Notes: generated from the sequence alone by a model not told the origin. A stretch of DNA of 34,380 nt from Candidatus Levyibacteriota bacterium (GCA_016188975.1 JACPGQ010000038.1:1-34380); one strand, 5' to 3'. Numbered from the stretch's first letter, positions 17,156-25,496 are shown. Numbers and translations: made by a program.

Positions 17156-17698
17156 ATGAATACATTGCAACAACAGTATAACGAAAAAATCCGCAACGAG
17201 TTGAAAACGGCACTTGGTGCAAAAAATATCATGGAAGTTCCGCAACTTAAGAAAATTGTGGTTAATATGGGTGTTCGGGATGCTGTCATGGACAAGAAAA
17301 ATATTGAGCGGGCAACTGGTGTTTTAGCAACTATCACAGGTCAAAAGCCCAGAGTCGCCAAAGCAAGAAAATCGATCGCAGGATTTAAGCTCAGGGAAGG
17401 AGATGCAATTGGACTTACTGTTACTCTGAGGGGAGACAGGATGTATGCGTTTTTTGATAAGTTAGTAAGTATCGTCTTGCCACGTCTACGAGATTTTCAT
17501 GGTGTCAAGCAGACGAGTTTTGACCCGCAGGGCAACTATACACTCGGTATGGCAGAGTATGCAGTCTTTCCTGAAATAGATCCTGCTGAAGGTGCTGAGA
17601 AAATGCAGGGACTTGAAATCTCGTTGGTTACATCGGCTGCAAATAAAGAAGGAGGATACGCACTTTTGAAGGCACTCGGTATGCCGTTTGAACACTAA
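17156..17698 (+). CDS. rplE: Ribosomal protein L5
   Basis: MEVPQLKKIVVNMGV; ARKSIAGFKLREGDAIGLTVTLRGDRMYAFFDKLVSIVLPRLRDFHG. Confidence 0.96.
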   Translation: MNTLQQQYNEKIRNELKTALGAKNIMEVPQLKKIVVNMGVRDAVMDKKNIERATGVLATITGQKPRVAKARKSIAGFKLREGDAIGLTVTLRGDRMYAFFDKLVSIVLPRLRDFHGVKQTSFDPQGNYTLGMAEYAVFPEIDPAEGAEKMQGLEISLVTSAANKEGGYALLKALGMPFEH

Positions 17699-17767
17699 TA
17701 CATGCGAATAACAATAGTGCGAATATATGCAAATAGACGGAAAGAACTTTTTTGAGGCTAAGTATGG

Positions 17768-17773
17768 TATAAT
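17768..17773 (+). promoter_or_regulatory. Internal promoter -10 (TGGTATAAT context) upstream of rpsN
   Basis: TTTGAGGCTAAGTATGGTATAAT; similar block at 24202-24222. Confidence 0.5.
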
Positions 17774-17817
17774 TCACGAACATGTTCAGAGAAAAACGGG
17801 TATAGCTAAATAGCCTT

Positions 17818-17833
17818 ATAGCTATATAGCTAT
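17818..17833. repeat. 16-bp perfect palindrome ATAGCTATATAGCTAT in rpsN leader
   Basis: Direct reading; flanked by AGCTAAATAGC and CAGCTATTTTT. Confidence 0.6.
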
Positions 17834-17859
17834 CTAACAATCAGCTATTTTTATTTTTT

Positions 17860-18045
17860 ATGGCAAAAACATCAGACATCGTTAAATTTCAAAAAAAGCA
17901 AAAGTTCAAGGTTCGAGAAGTGAACCGGTGTAGTCTTTGTGGAAGATCCCGCTCCTTCATGAGAAGGTTTGGTCTTTGCCGTATGTGTTTTAGGGAGCTT
18001 GCGAGTAAGGGACAACTCCCTGGCGTCTATAAATCAAGTTGGTAG
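17860..18045 (+). CDS. rpsN: Ribosomal protein S14, zinc-binding type
   Basis: [38 protein letters not shown]. Confidence 0.96.
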   Translation: MAKTSDIVKFQKKQKFKVREVNRCSLCGRSRSFMRRFGLCRMCFRELASKGQLPGVYKSSW

Positions 18046-18060
18046 GGGATTAGATTTTTT

Positions 18061-18175
18061 GAAGTGGGATGTGTGAGATTTTCGACAATGAAGTTTTTGA
18101 ATTCTTGAATTCAAGATATCAAAAAAATCAAGTTCAAGAATATCTCACTTCTCACATCGAGTATTCAAGTATATT
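18061..18175. repeat. Family C long dyad, copy 1
   Basis: GAAGTGGGATGTGTGAGAT ... TCTTGAATTCAAGA (18103-18116) ... ATATCTCACTTCTCACATC; homologous to 33691-33816. Confidence 0.7.
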
Positions 18176-18565
18176 ATGAATTATACAGTTGCAGATTTTA
18201 TTATTCAGATTAAAAATGCGTACATGGGAAACCGCAAGACAGTGACTGCGCCATATTCAAATATCACCAAAGCGATTGGTCAGCTGTTGGTAAAAAAACA
18301 ACTGCTCTCCGAGGTAAAAGAAGAGACAATTGATGGAAAAAGAATTCTCATTGCGTCACTCAGATATGTACGACGAAGGCCAGCATTTACACAAGTTGAG
18401 GTTATTTCAAAACCATCACTTCGTGTTCATATTGATGTACAGACGCTTCCGACAGTTCTTCGGGATGATGCGCTTGCAGTCGTTTCGACATCACAAGGGG
18501 TCATGAGTGGAACTGAAGCACATAAGAAACATATAGGCGGAGAGCTGCTCTTTAAAATCCGATAG
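18176..18565 (+). CDS. rpsH: Ribosomal protein S8
   Basis: VADFIIQIKNAYMGNRKTVTAPYSNITKAIGQLLV; VVSTSQGVMSGTEAHKKHIGGELLFKI. Confidence 0.95.
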   Translation: MNYTVADFIIQIKNAYMGNRKTVTAPYSNITKAIGQLLVKKQLLSEVKEETIDGKRILIASLRYVRRRPAFTQVEVISKPSLRVHIDVQTLPTVLRDDALAVVSTSQGVMSGTEAHKKHIGGELLFKIR

Positions 18566-18593
18566 TTCGTCTATTGCTCACTAAAGTTAGCAT

Positions 18594-19148
18594 ATGTCAA
18601 AAATAGGAAAAATGCCAATACCAGTTAAAGATTCCGTTACCGTCACCATAGAAGGCGGGATGGTAAAAGTGAAGGGAAGTAAAGGGGAGCTTGCTTTTTC
18701 CCTTCCAAAAGGAATTAGTGCAAAAAAAGAAGAAAACACTCTCCTTATTGCTCAAGATCGTTTAGATGACCCAGAAACAAGGGCGCTTTTTGGGCTGACT
18801 CGCGCTACTATCGCCAATCTGGTTGAAGGCGTTGAAAGCGGGTTTCAGAAACAGCTCGAACTCTCAGGTGTAGGATATAGAGCGCAAGTGCAAGGAGCCG
18901 ATCTCGTTTTGTCCCTCGGATTTTCTCATCCCGTAAAGGTGACGCCACCACCTGGGATTTCGTTTAGTGTTGCGGAAAACGTTATTACTGTCTCGGGAGT
19001 TGATAAGAGTCTTGTCGGAGATATTGCTGCGAAAGTACGCCAGATCCGTCCACCCGAACCTTATAAAGGGAAAGGAATCAAATACGTCGGTGAGCACATT
19101 CGAAGAAAAGCAGGGAAAGCAGCAAAAGCGGTAGGGGGAGCCAAGTAA
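18594..19148 (+). CDS. rplF: Ribosomal protein L6
   Basis: MSKIGKMPIPV; IRPPEPYKGKGIKYVGEHIRRKAGKA. Confidence 0.97.
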   Translation: MSKIGKMPIPVKDSVTVTIEGGMVKVKGSKGELAFSLPKGISAKKEENTLLIAQDRLDDPETRALFGLTRATIANLVEGVESGFQKQLELSGVGYRAQVQGADLVLSLGFSHPVKVTPPPGISFSVAENVITVSGVDKSLVGDIAAKVRQIRPPEPYKGKGIKYVGEHIRRKAGKAAKAVGGAK

Positions 19149-19174
19149 ATTCAAAATTAAAAAAAGTAAAAATT

Positions 19175-19522
19175 ATGAAGCAGAATACACAGAAACAACG
19201 AAGACAGAACAGAACACGAGGAAAAGTGCATGGAACTCAAAAAAGACCTCGCTTGACTGTTTTTCGGTCAAACAATCACATGTACGCCCAACTTATTGAT
19301 GACCAGAAACACGCTACCCTTTTGGGGATATCTGATAAGACGGTAGCGACAGAGAAAGTAGCAGGCAAGACGAATACTGCAAAGCAGCTTGGTATACAGC
19401 TTGCGAAAAAAGCACTTGAGAAAAAGATCAAAAAAGTCGTTTTTGACAGAGGGAGCTATGCATACCACGGACGCGTCAAGGCGATTGCCGAGGGAGCGCG
19501 GGAAGGAGGACTTGAACTCTAA
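19175..19522 (+). CDS. rplR: Ribosomal protein L18
   Basis: RPRLTVFRSNNHMYAQLIDD; VVFDRGSYAYHGRVKAIAEGAREGGLEL. Confidence 0.96.
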   Translation: MKQNTQKQRRQNRTRGKVHGTQKRPRLTVFRSNNHMYAQLIDDQKHATLLGISDKTVATEKVAGKTNTAKQLGIQLAKKALEKKIKKVVFDRGSYAYHGRVKAIAEGAREGGLEL

Positions 19523-20007
19523 TGAAATCACCACGGATGCAACTGCAGCAATCAATTGACGAGTTTGATGAGCAAGTCGTCAAGATAAACAGAGTCTCCA
19601 AAAAGACAAAAGGAGGCAATACTGTTGGTTTCTCTGCACTCACCGTTATTGGCGATAAGAAGGGGCGAGTTGGAGTAGGGCTTGGGAAAGCTCCTGATGT
19701 CTCCTCAGCTATCCGTAAAGGCTTGCTTCTTGCACGAAAACACCTGCTTGACGTGCCAATCGTGAACGGAACGATTCCTTTCCGTGTCGATGTAAAAGTA
19801 GGAGCAGCACGGGTCATGCTTAAGCCAGCACCTCCGGGAAGCGGTATTATTGCAGGCGGTGCAGTGCGAAGCGTCGTTTCAAAAGCAGGCATTCAGAACA
19901 TTTCATCCAAAGTGTTAGGTACAAGAAATCAATTGAGTAATGTCTACGCGACTATGGAAGCACTCAAAATACTCGCATCACGACAGGAGACAAAGAAAAA
20001 AGTATAA
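19522..20007 (+). CDS. rpsE: Ribosomal protein S5
   Basis: GGNTVGFSALTVIGDKKGRVGVGLGKAPDVSSAIRKG; PPGSGIIAGGAVRSVVSKAGIQNISSKVLGTRNQ. Confidence 0.96.
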   Translation: MKSPRMQLQQSIDEFDEQVVKINRVSKKTKGGNTVGFSALTVIGDKKGRVGVGLGKAPDVSSAIRKGLLLARKHLLDVPIVNGTIPFRVDVKVGAARVMLKPAPPGSGIIAGGAVRSVVSKAGIQNISSKVLGTRNQLSNVYATMEALKILASRQETKKKV

Positions 20008-20013
20008 AACGAT

Positions 20014-20454
20014 ATGGCACTGCATACTCTTACAAAAATTACATCAAAACGAAAAAAGCGGCTAGGCCAGGGACATGGGTCTGGACGGGTGAAAACGTCA
20101 GGACGGGGGACCAAGGGTCAGAAGGCTCGGCATTCGATAGGTCTTTCATTTGAAGGCGGGGCATTACCTCTGAAGAAACGAATTCCCTTTCTCCGCGGAA
20201 AGGCACGAAATAAGCCATTTGTGGCAAAACCTGTCGTTATTAATCTCACAGATCTATCCCGGTTACCAAAAGACACAGTGGTTGATGTTCCGGCGCTGGT
20301 AAAATTCAACATTGTTGAGAAAGAACAAGCACAGGCCCGCGGTGTAAAAGTACTTGGCGATGGGGAAGTAAGCGTTTCATTAATGGTAAAGCTTCCCGTC
20401 TCCTCATCTGCACGTAAAAAAATAGAAAAGGCTAACGGAACAGTCGAGGCATGA
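20014..20454 (+). CDS. rplO: Ribosomal protein L15
   Basis: KKRLGQGHGSGRVKTSGRGTKGQKARHSIGLSFEGGALPLKKRIPF. Confidence 0.95.
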   Translation: MALHTLTKITSKRKKRLGQGHGSGRVKTSGRGTKGQKARHSIGLSFEGGALPLKKRIPFLRGKARNKPFVAKPVVINLTDLSRLPKDTVVDVPALVKFNIVEKEQAQARGVKVLGDGEVSVSLMVKLPVSSSARKKIEKANGTVEA

Positions 20455-21740
20455 ATAGCGTCATACAAGTTCTGCGAAACGCAATTGCAACTCCTGAGGT
20501 AAAGAAGAAGCTTCTTTTTACAGCATTCATCTTTCTTGTTTTTCGAATTTTTGCCCATATTCCTGTTGCCGGTGTCAATGTTGCCCAGCTGAAAAACCTC
20601 TTTGCTCAAAACCAATTTTTGGGACTTCTGGATATCTTCTCAGGAGGGACACTCGCGAATTTTTCTATCATCGCGCTTGGTCTTAACCCATACATCAATG
20701 CGTCAATTATCTTGCAGCTTTTTACGATGATTTTTCCGAAACTTGAGGAACTTTCAAAAGAAGGAGAAACGGGAAGGCGAAAAATAAACCAGTATACACG
20801 GTTTCTCACTGTTCCATTAGCGCTTTTACAGTCGATAGGTATGTACGCGCTTTTACGTAGCCAGCAGGTTATCGGTGTATTGCAGCCTCTTGAGCTTTTT
20901 GTTTTTATGGCGACTATGACAGCCGGCACGCTTTTTTTGGTCTGGCTTGGTGAGCTTATCACGGAGCGAGGGGTTGGTAATGGCATTTCTATTCTTATTT
21001 TTGCAGGAATTGTTGGGAGGCTCCCTGTTGTTTTAGGGCAAACAGCGTCTACGACAACATCTGAAAATAGCATTAATCTTCTCATCTTTGCCGTTATGGG
21101 ACTTCTGGTTGTCGCATCAATCGTTTTTATGGGCGAGGCTGTTCGTCAGGTTACTGTGTTTTACGCCAAGCGTGTTCGCGGGAACAAAATGTATGGCGGC
21201 CAGTCAACGCATCTTCCACTTCGTCTGAATCAAGCTGGTGTTATTCCAATTATTTTTGCCGTTTCCCTCGTACTTCTTCCATCTCTTGTAGGTTCGTACC
21301 TTGCCAGCTCCTCAAACCCGACACTCAGCTCTCTAGCATTAACTATCAATTCTCTTTTTGACCCGAACGGATGGACGTATAATATCTTTTATTTTCTTCT
21401 CGTTGTTGGTTTTACGTATTTTTATACAGCAATTATTTTCAACCCGAAAAAAATATCAGAAGATATCCAGAAATCAGGAGGGTTTATCCCGGGTATTCGC
21501 CCCGGTGGGCCGACGGCCAGCTATCTTAACTATATCTTGACGCGTATTACACTTGTTGGCGCGTTTTTCTTAGGAACAGTTGCCATCCTCCCGACAATTG
21601 CGCGTGCCCTTACGGGTGTGCAGACGCTCCTTCTGGGGGGAACGAGTCTTCTTATCGTCGTGAGCGTTGTTTTGGAAACATTTAAAGCAATAGAGGCACA
21701 ACTAGTGATGCGCAATTACGAGTCATTCCTTAAGAAATAA
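20451..21740 (+). CDS. secY: Protein translocase subunit SecY
   Basis: IFAHIPVAGV; GLNPYINASIILQLFTMIFP; ITERGVGNGISILIFAGIVGRLP; FIPGIRPGGPTASYLNYILTRITL. Confidence 0.97.
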   Translation: MNSVIQVLRNAIATPEVKKKLLFTAFIFLVFRIFAHIPVAGVNVAQLKNLFAQNQFLGLLDIFSGGTLANFSIIALGLNPYINASIILQLFTMIFPKLEELSKEGETGRRKINQYTRFLTVPLALLQSIGMYALLRSQQVIGVLQPLELFVFMATMTAGTLFLVWLGELITERGVGNGISILIFAGIVGRLPVVLGQTASTTTSENSINLLIFAVMGLLVVASIVFMGEAVRQVTVFYAKRVRGNKMYGGQSTHLPLRLNQAGVIPIIFAVSLVLLPSLVGSYLASSSNPTLSSLALTINSLFDPNGWTYNIFYFLLVVGFTYFYTAIIFNPKKISEDIQKSGGFIPGIRPGGPTASYLNYILTRITLVGAFFLGTVAILPTIARALTGVQTLLLGGTSLLIVVSVVLETFKAIEAQLVMRNYESFLKK

Positions 21741-21824
21741 ATGTCAAATGTCCAATGGCAAATAGCAAATGTCAAATGATTTTTATTGGATATTGGACAT
21801 TGGATATTGGTAGTATTTGACATT
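21741..21824. repeat. Family B 7-bp iterated-word dyad
   Basis: ATGTCAAATGTCCAATGGCAAATAGCAAATGTCAAATG ... ATTGGATATTGGACATTGGATATTGG. Confidence 0.75.
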
Positions 21825-22373
21825 ATGAAACTGATACTAATCGGTATGCCCGGAGCGGGCAAGTCAACCCAAGGAAACTTGCTCGCAAAGAAACTGAAAG
21901 TTCCCTATCTTTCGACAGGTCATATTTTCAGGGAACTTGCCAAAGAACACACCCCGCTTGGGAGACGAATTAAACTCGTCATGAATGCAGGACTTCTTAT
22001 CTCAGATAGTAAGACCTTGCAGATCGTGATCGATTACCTGAAACGACCTGAATATCAAAAAGGATATATTTTGGACGGGTTCCCAAGAACGCTTGGACAG
22101 GCGCAAAAATTTAAGAACGGTATCGAGAAGGTTATTTATTTGAAAGTCTCCGATAAAGAAATCCTCTGGAGACTTGCCTACAGAGATGACGGGGGACGCG
22201 AGGACGATACGCTTCTTGCCATAAGAAAGCGGATTGAAGTATTTCACAAATTTACCGATCCAGTCATCGAGTACTATCGAAAAAAAGGTCAGTTACTTGA
22301 GGTAAATGGTGAGAGGACAGTTGAAGAGATTCAGAGAGATATCCTCAAGCATCTAAAAGTCCATGCAAAATGA
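21825..22373 (+). CDS. adk: Adenylate kinase (short-LID type)
   Basis: MKLILIGMPGAGKSTQGNLLAKKLKVPYLSTGHIFRE; GYILDGFPRTLGQAQ; RDDGGREDD. Confidence 0.92.
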   Translation: MKLILIGMPGAGKSTQGNLLAKKLKVPYLSTGHIFRELAKEHTPLGRRIKLVMNAGLLISDSKTLQIVIDYLKRPEYQKGYILDGFPRTLGQAQKFKNGIEKVIYLKVSDKEILWRLAYRDDGGREDDTLLAIRKRIEVFHKFTDPVIEYYRKKGQLLEVNGERTVEEIQRDILKHLKVHAK

Positions 22374-22947
22374 CGTCTCATCACAAAAGCTTCTGGTGGC
22401 ATTTGTCGGAATGCCTGGATCTGGGAAGTCAGAGGCCACGAAATACCTGAGAGAAAAAGGATTTGCATCCGTTCGTTTCGGGGAGGTCGCAGAAGAAGGA
22501 CTTAAGGAAATGGGACTTCCATTGACGCCAGACAATGAGCAAATGTACCGAGAGAAAATCCGAAACGAACTCGGAATGGCGGCATTTGCGATACTATCTG
22601 AGGAAAAAATAGAAAGCTTCCTGAAGGATAACCCAGTCGTCGTTATCGATGGCTTGTACTCTTGGGAAGAGTACAGATACCTTCTTGAAAAATTTTTAGC
22701 GCTCAAGATTATATATGTGTTTGCAAGTCCGGCTACGCGCTATTCGCGGTTGGCAAAGCGGCCTGTTCGTCCTCTCACTCCTGAGCAGGCAAGAGCGCGG
22801 GATTTTGCTGAAATTGAGCGGCTCAACAAGAGTGGACCAATCGCGATGGCCGATTTTGTCATCGAAAATAATACATCCCTTGATGATCTTTATACGAAAA
22901 TAGATGAACTTCTGAAGCATTTACAAATAACAAGAAGTAGTCCATGA
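22363..22947 (+). CDS. P-loop kinase resembling dephospho-CoA kinase / UPF0200 family
   Basis: VAFVGMPGSGKSEATKYLREKGFASVRFGEVAEEGLKEMG; VVIDGLYSWEEYRYL; RLAKRPVRP; overlaps adk. Confidence 0.7.
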   Translation: MQNDVSSQKLLVAFVGMPGSGKSEATKYLREKGFASVRFGEVAEEGLKEMGLPLTPDNEQMYREKIRNELGMAAFAILSEEKIESFLKDNPVVVIDGLYSWEEYRYLLEKFLALKIIYVFASPATRYSRLAKRPVRPLTPEQARARDFAEIERLNKSGPIAMADFVIENNTSLDDLYTKIDELLKHLQITRSSP

Positions 22948-23429
22948 AAAGAAATATATCTGTTACATTAGAATGTTTTGTAAAGAAAGGTGGAAAATAT
23001 CTCATGCTTCATAGAAATAAAAAGAAAAAGATTATGCCAGATGTTTGGATGGCTCCTGGGGGTAAAAGAGAATTTAATGAAGGATTGTTTGAGTGCGCAA
23101 GAAGAGAAATCCTCGAGGAGACAGGATTAACAATTAAAAATCTTGAAATAAAAGCAACTGGAAACGCATATCTTAAAGATGTAAATCTGGAACTCTATTT
23201 TCACTTTCTCGTGGCAGATTATGCCGGCGGAAGGGTAAGCGTTCAAAAAGAAGATGGAGAATTAGCATGGATGACACCAAACAAAATTTCGAGACAAACT
23301 AATTTATTAGCTGAACTTCGTGAGGTGTTGCCGTATGTTCTCTCAAATAAAGAAAGAGTAATTTCTTATAAAGCAGTGTACGAAAAAGGAAATCACATGA
23401 TAGCGTTCCAGCTTGAGGATTCAGTATGA
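22944..23429 (+). CDS. NUDIX hydrolase
   Basis: GGKREFNEGLFECARREILEETGL NUDIX box. Confidence 0.92.
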   Translation: MKRNISVTLECFVKKGGKYLMLHRNKKKKIMPDVWMAPGGKREFNEGLFECARREILEETGLTIKNLEIKATGNAYLKDVNLELYFHFLVADYAGGRVSVQKEDGELAWMTPNKISRQTNLLAELREVLPYVLSNKERVISYKAVYEKGNHMIAFQLEDSV

Positions 23430-24190
23430 TCCACATAAAATCTGAGGAGCAAATTGCAAAAATGCGAATTGGCGGCAAAATGCTTGCCAGCGTTTTGTTG
23501 GAAACACTTAAGCATATTAAGCCTGGCGTCACTGAGCTTGAAGTTGATGATGTTGCCGAAAAGCTTATTCTCCAAAAGGGTGGCGAGCCTGGATTTAAGA
23601 AGGTGAAAGGATACCATAGCACTCTGTGTGTTGCGACAAATGAGATTGTTGTGCACGGTATCCCCACAAAGAGAGTTTTTACCAAAGGAGATCTTGTGTG
23701 TATCGATTGCGGCGTTTTTTATGGCGGACTACATACTGATATGGCAGAGACAATCTACCTTGATGATCCAAAAGATCCACATCGCAAAGAGAAACAGACG
23801 TTTCTCACAGTTGGCAAGCAGGCACTTGAGAAAGCAATGAGCGTTGCCCGTGAGGGCAATCGGGTGGGTCATATCTCCCAAGTAATTCAGAATATTGTCG
23901 AGGGAGCGAGGTATTCGGTTGTCCGTACGCTCGTGGGACATGGTGTCGGGAAGGAGCTTCATGAAGATCCTGAGGTTCCTGGGTTTTTGGAGAAGCCAGT
24001 TGAGAAAACGCCGCTTCTGAAATCGGGAATGACTATCGCCGTTGAGGTTATTTACACGATGGGAAAGCCTGAGGTGGAGTATGCTTCAGACGATGGGTGG
24101 ACTATTCAAACCGCCGACAAGAGCCTCTCTGCCGTGTTTGAGAGGACAATTTTGATTACAAAAGCTGAGCCTGAGATCCTGACTGCATAG
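23426..24190 (+). CDS. map: Type I methionine aminopeptidase
   Basis: STLCVATNEIVVHGIPTKR; DLVCIDCGVFYGGLHTDMAETIYL; VGHGVGKELHEDPEVP. Confidence 0.96.
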   Translation: MIHIKSEEQIAKMRIGGKMLASVLLETLKHIKPGVTELEVDDVAEKLILQKGGEPGFKKVKGYHSTLCVATNEIVVHGIPTKRVFTKGDLVCIDCGVFYGGLHTDMAETIYLDDPKDPHRKEKQTFLTVGKQALEKAMSVAREGNRVGHISQVIQNIVEGARYSVVRTLVGHGVGKELHEDPEVPGFLEKPVEKTPLLKSGMTIAVEVIYTMGKPEVEYASDDGWTIQTADKSLSAVFERTILITKAEPEILTA

Positions 24191-24216
24191 CTGTTGCTCT
24201 TTCGAGGCTAGTTTGG

Positions 24217-24222
24217 TATAAT
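24217..24222 (+). promoter_or_regulatory. Promoter -10 (TTTGGTATAAT) upstream of infA
   Basis: TTTCGAGGCTAGTTTGGTATAAT. Confidence 0.5.
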
Positions 24223-24227
24223 ACTAC

Positions 24228-24362
24228 GAATATCCGAATTCTGCGTACTGGTTTATCATTCGAATTAATTCGGATGATGAGTACAGCCTTTACAGGCAGT
24301 CTCGCATGCGAATATATCCGAATAACTAAGTCGGTAAAGAGCATTCGGATGCATTCGTATTT
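24228..24362. repeat. Family A hairpins forming the infA leader
   Basis: ATCATTCGAATTAATTCGGATGAT (24255-24278), G-U-tolerant palindrome; TCCGAAT and ATTCGGATGCATTCG words. Confidence 0.65.
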
Positions 24363-24584
24363 ATGGCGCATCAGGGATCATTTGAGAAAGATGGGGTTGT
24401 CAAAGAATCACTGCCAAATACTCTCTTTCGCGTAGAACTAGAAGACGGCACGGTTGTTCTTTGTCATTTATCAGGAAAAATGCGGATGCATTTTATTAAG
24501 ATTCTTCCGGGAGATAGAGTCCGCATCGAGATGACGCCGTATGATTTATCAAAGGGAAGGATTGTATTTCGGTACAATAAATAG
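24363..24584 (+). CDS. infA: Translation initiation factor IF-1
   Basis: [60 protein letters not shown]. Confidence 0.97.
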   Translation: MAHQGSFEKDGVVKESLPNTLFRVELEDGTVVLCHLSGKMRMHFIKILPGDRVRIEMTPYDLSKGRIVFRYNK

Positions 24585-24691
24585 AACAAAATAGTTACAT
24601 AGCTGTATAGTTAAATATTTAGAAGAGAGCAACATGAATTATTTAGCAATGCAGCCTATAACTATTTAATGCGAATTACGAAATGCTAGCC

Positions 24692-24783
24692 TTGTCATTG
24701 CGAGGTATGAAATGACGAAGCAATCTCATAATGAACAAGCTGAGATCGCCACGGGTCGCCTACGGCGACCCTCGCGATGACAA
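24692..24783. repeat. Family D palindromic element (TTGTCATTGCGAG ... CTCGCGATGACAA)
   Basis: 13-bp near-perfect terminal inverted repeats with GAAGCAATCTC internally. Confidence 0.75.
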
Positions 24784-24841
24784 AATAAATGCACATTTTA
24801 GCTTCGTAATTTCGTAACTGACATTATTTAGCTATTTTCTT

Positions 24842-24955
24842 ATGAAGGTTCAAGCAAGTATCAAAAAACGGTGCAACAAGTGTAAAATCCTCAAAAGACG
24901 GGGGATATTATACGTTGTGTGCCAAACGCCAAAGCATAAGCAGAGACAGGGATAG
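24842..24955 (+). CDS. rpmJ: Ribosomal protein L36 (37 aa, not in ORF track)
   Basis: [37 protein letters not shown]. Confidence 0.95.
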   Translation: MKVQASIKKRCNKCKILKRRGILYVVCQTPKHKQRQG

Positions 24956-24956
24956 G

Positions 24957-25064
24957 ATCCTAATTAATCCAAATGACAATAGTCCGAATGCATCCGAATA
25001 AGAAAGCTTCGGAGAACAGGATTAGGATTCATTCGGAGTAATTATGATTCGGATACATTAGGAT
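24957..25064. repeat. Family A iterated-word dyad
   Basis: AGTCCGAATGCATCCGAATAAG ... 37-bp block identical to 14687-14723. Confidence 0.75.
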
Positions 25065-25496
25065 ATGAGAATTCACGGAGTACAAATACCAGTTGAGAAA
25101 CGAATTGATATTGCTCTTACCTACCTTTACGGCGTTGGGAGAAGTAATGTCCGCGAGGTTTTGCAGAAAGCCAAAGTAGATGGCGCGATCCGTGTCAAAA
25201 ACTTGAGTGAAGAAGAACAAAAACGCATCCAAAACGTCCTTGATGCCATAAAAATCGAAGGAGATTTGCGAGCTGAGGTGTTAGGAGACATCAGGCGCCT
25301 TAAGGAAAATGGGTCATATCGAGGAACGCGTCATGCCAGAAACCTCCCTGCTCGTGGACAACGGACTCGTTCAAATGCCCGTACAAAACGAGGCAAGAGA
25401 GTAACAATCGGTGCGATTAAGAAAGAAGTTGCAATGAAGATGGAGGCAGGAGCGGCACAAAAGGTAAAGCCGACAGCTGGAGGAGCAAAGAAATGA
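25065..25496 (+). CDS. rpsM: Ribosomal protein S13
   Basis: RIHGVQIPVEKRIDIALTYLYGVGRSNVREVL; YRGTRHARNLPARGQRTRSNARTKRG. Confidence 0.97.
   Translation: MRIHGVQIPVEKRIDIALTYLYGVGRSNVREVLQKAKVDGAIRVKNLSEEEQKRIQNVLDAIKIEGDLRAEVLGDIRRLKENGSYRGTRHARNLPARGQRTRSNARTKRGKRVTIGAIKKEVAMKMEAGAAQKVKPTAGGAKK

Noticed and set aside
11768-25064. CRISPR array interpretation of the TCCGAAT and TCAAAT word arrays
   Set aside because: Units are 7-10 bp, contiguous, arranged as inverted arms and scattered between genes; no 25-40 bp repeats with unique spacers and no cas genes
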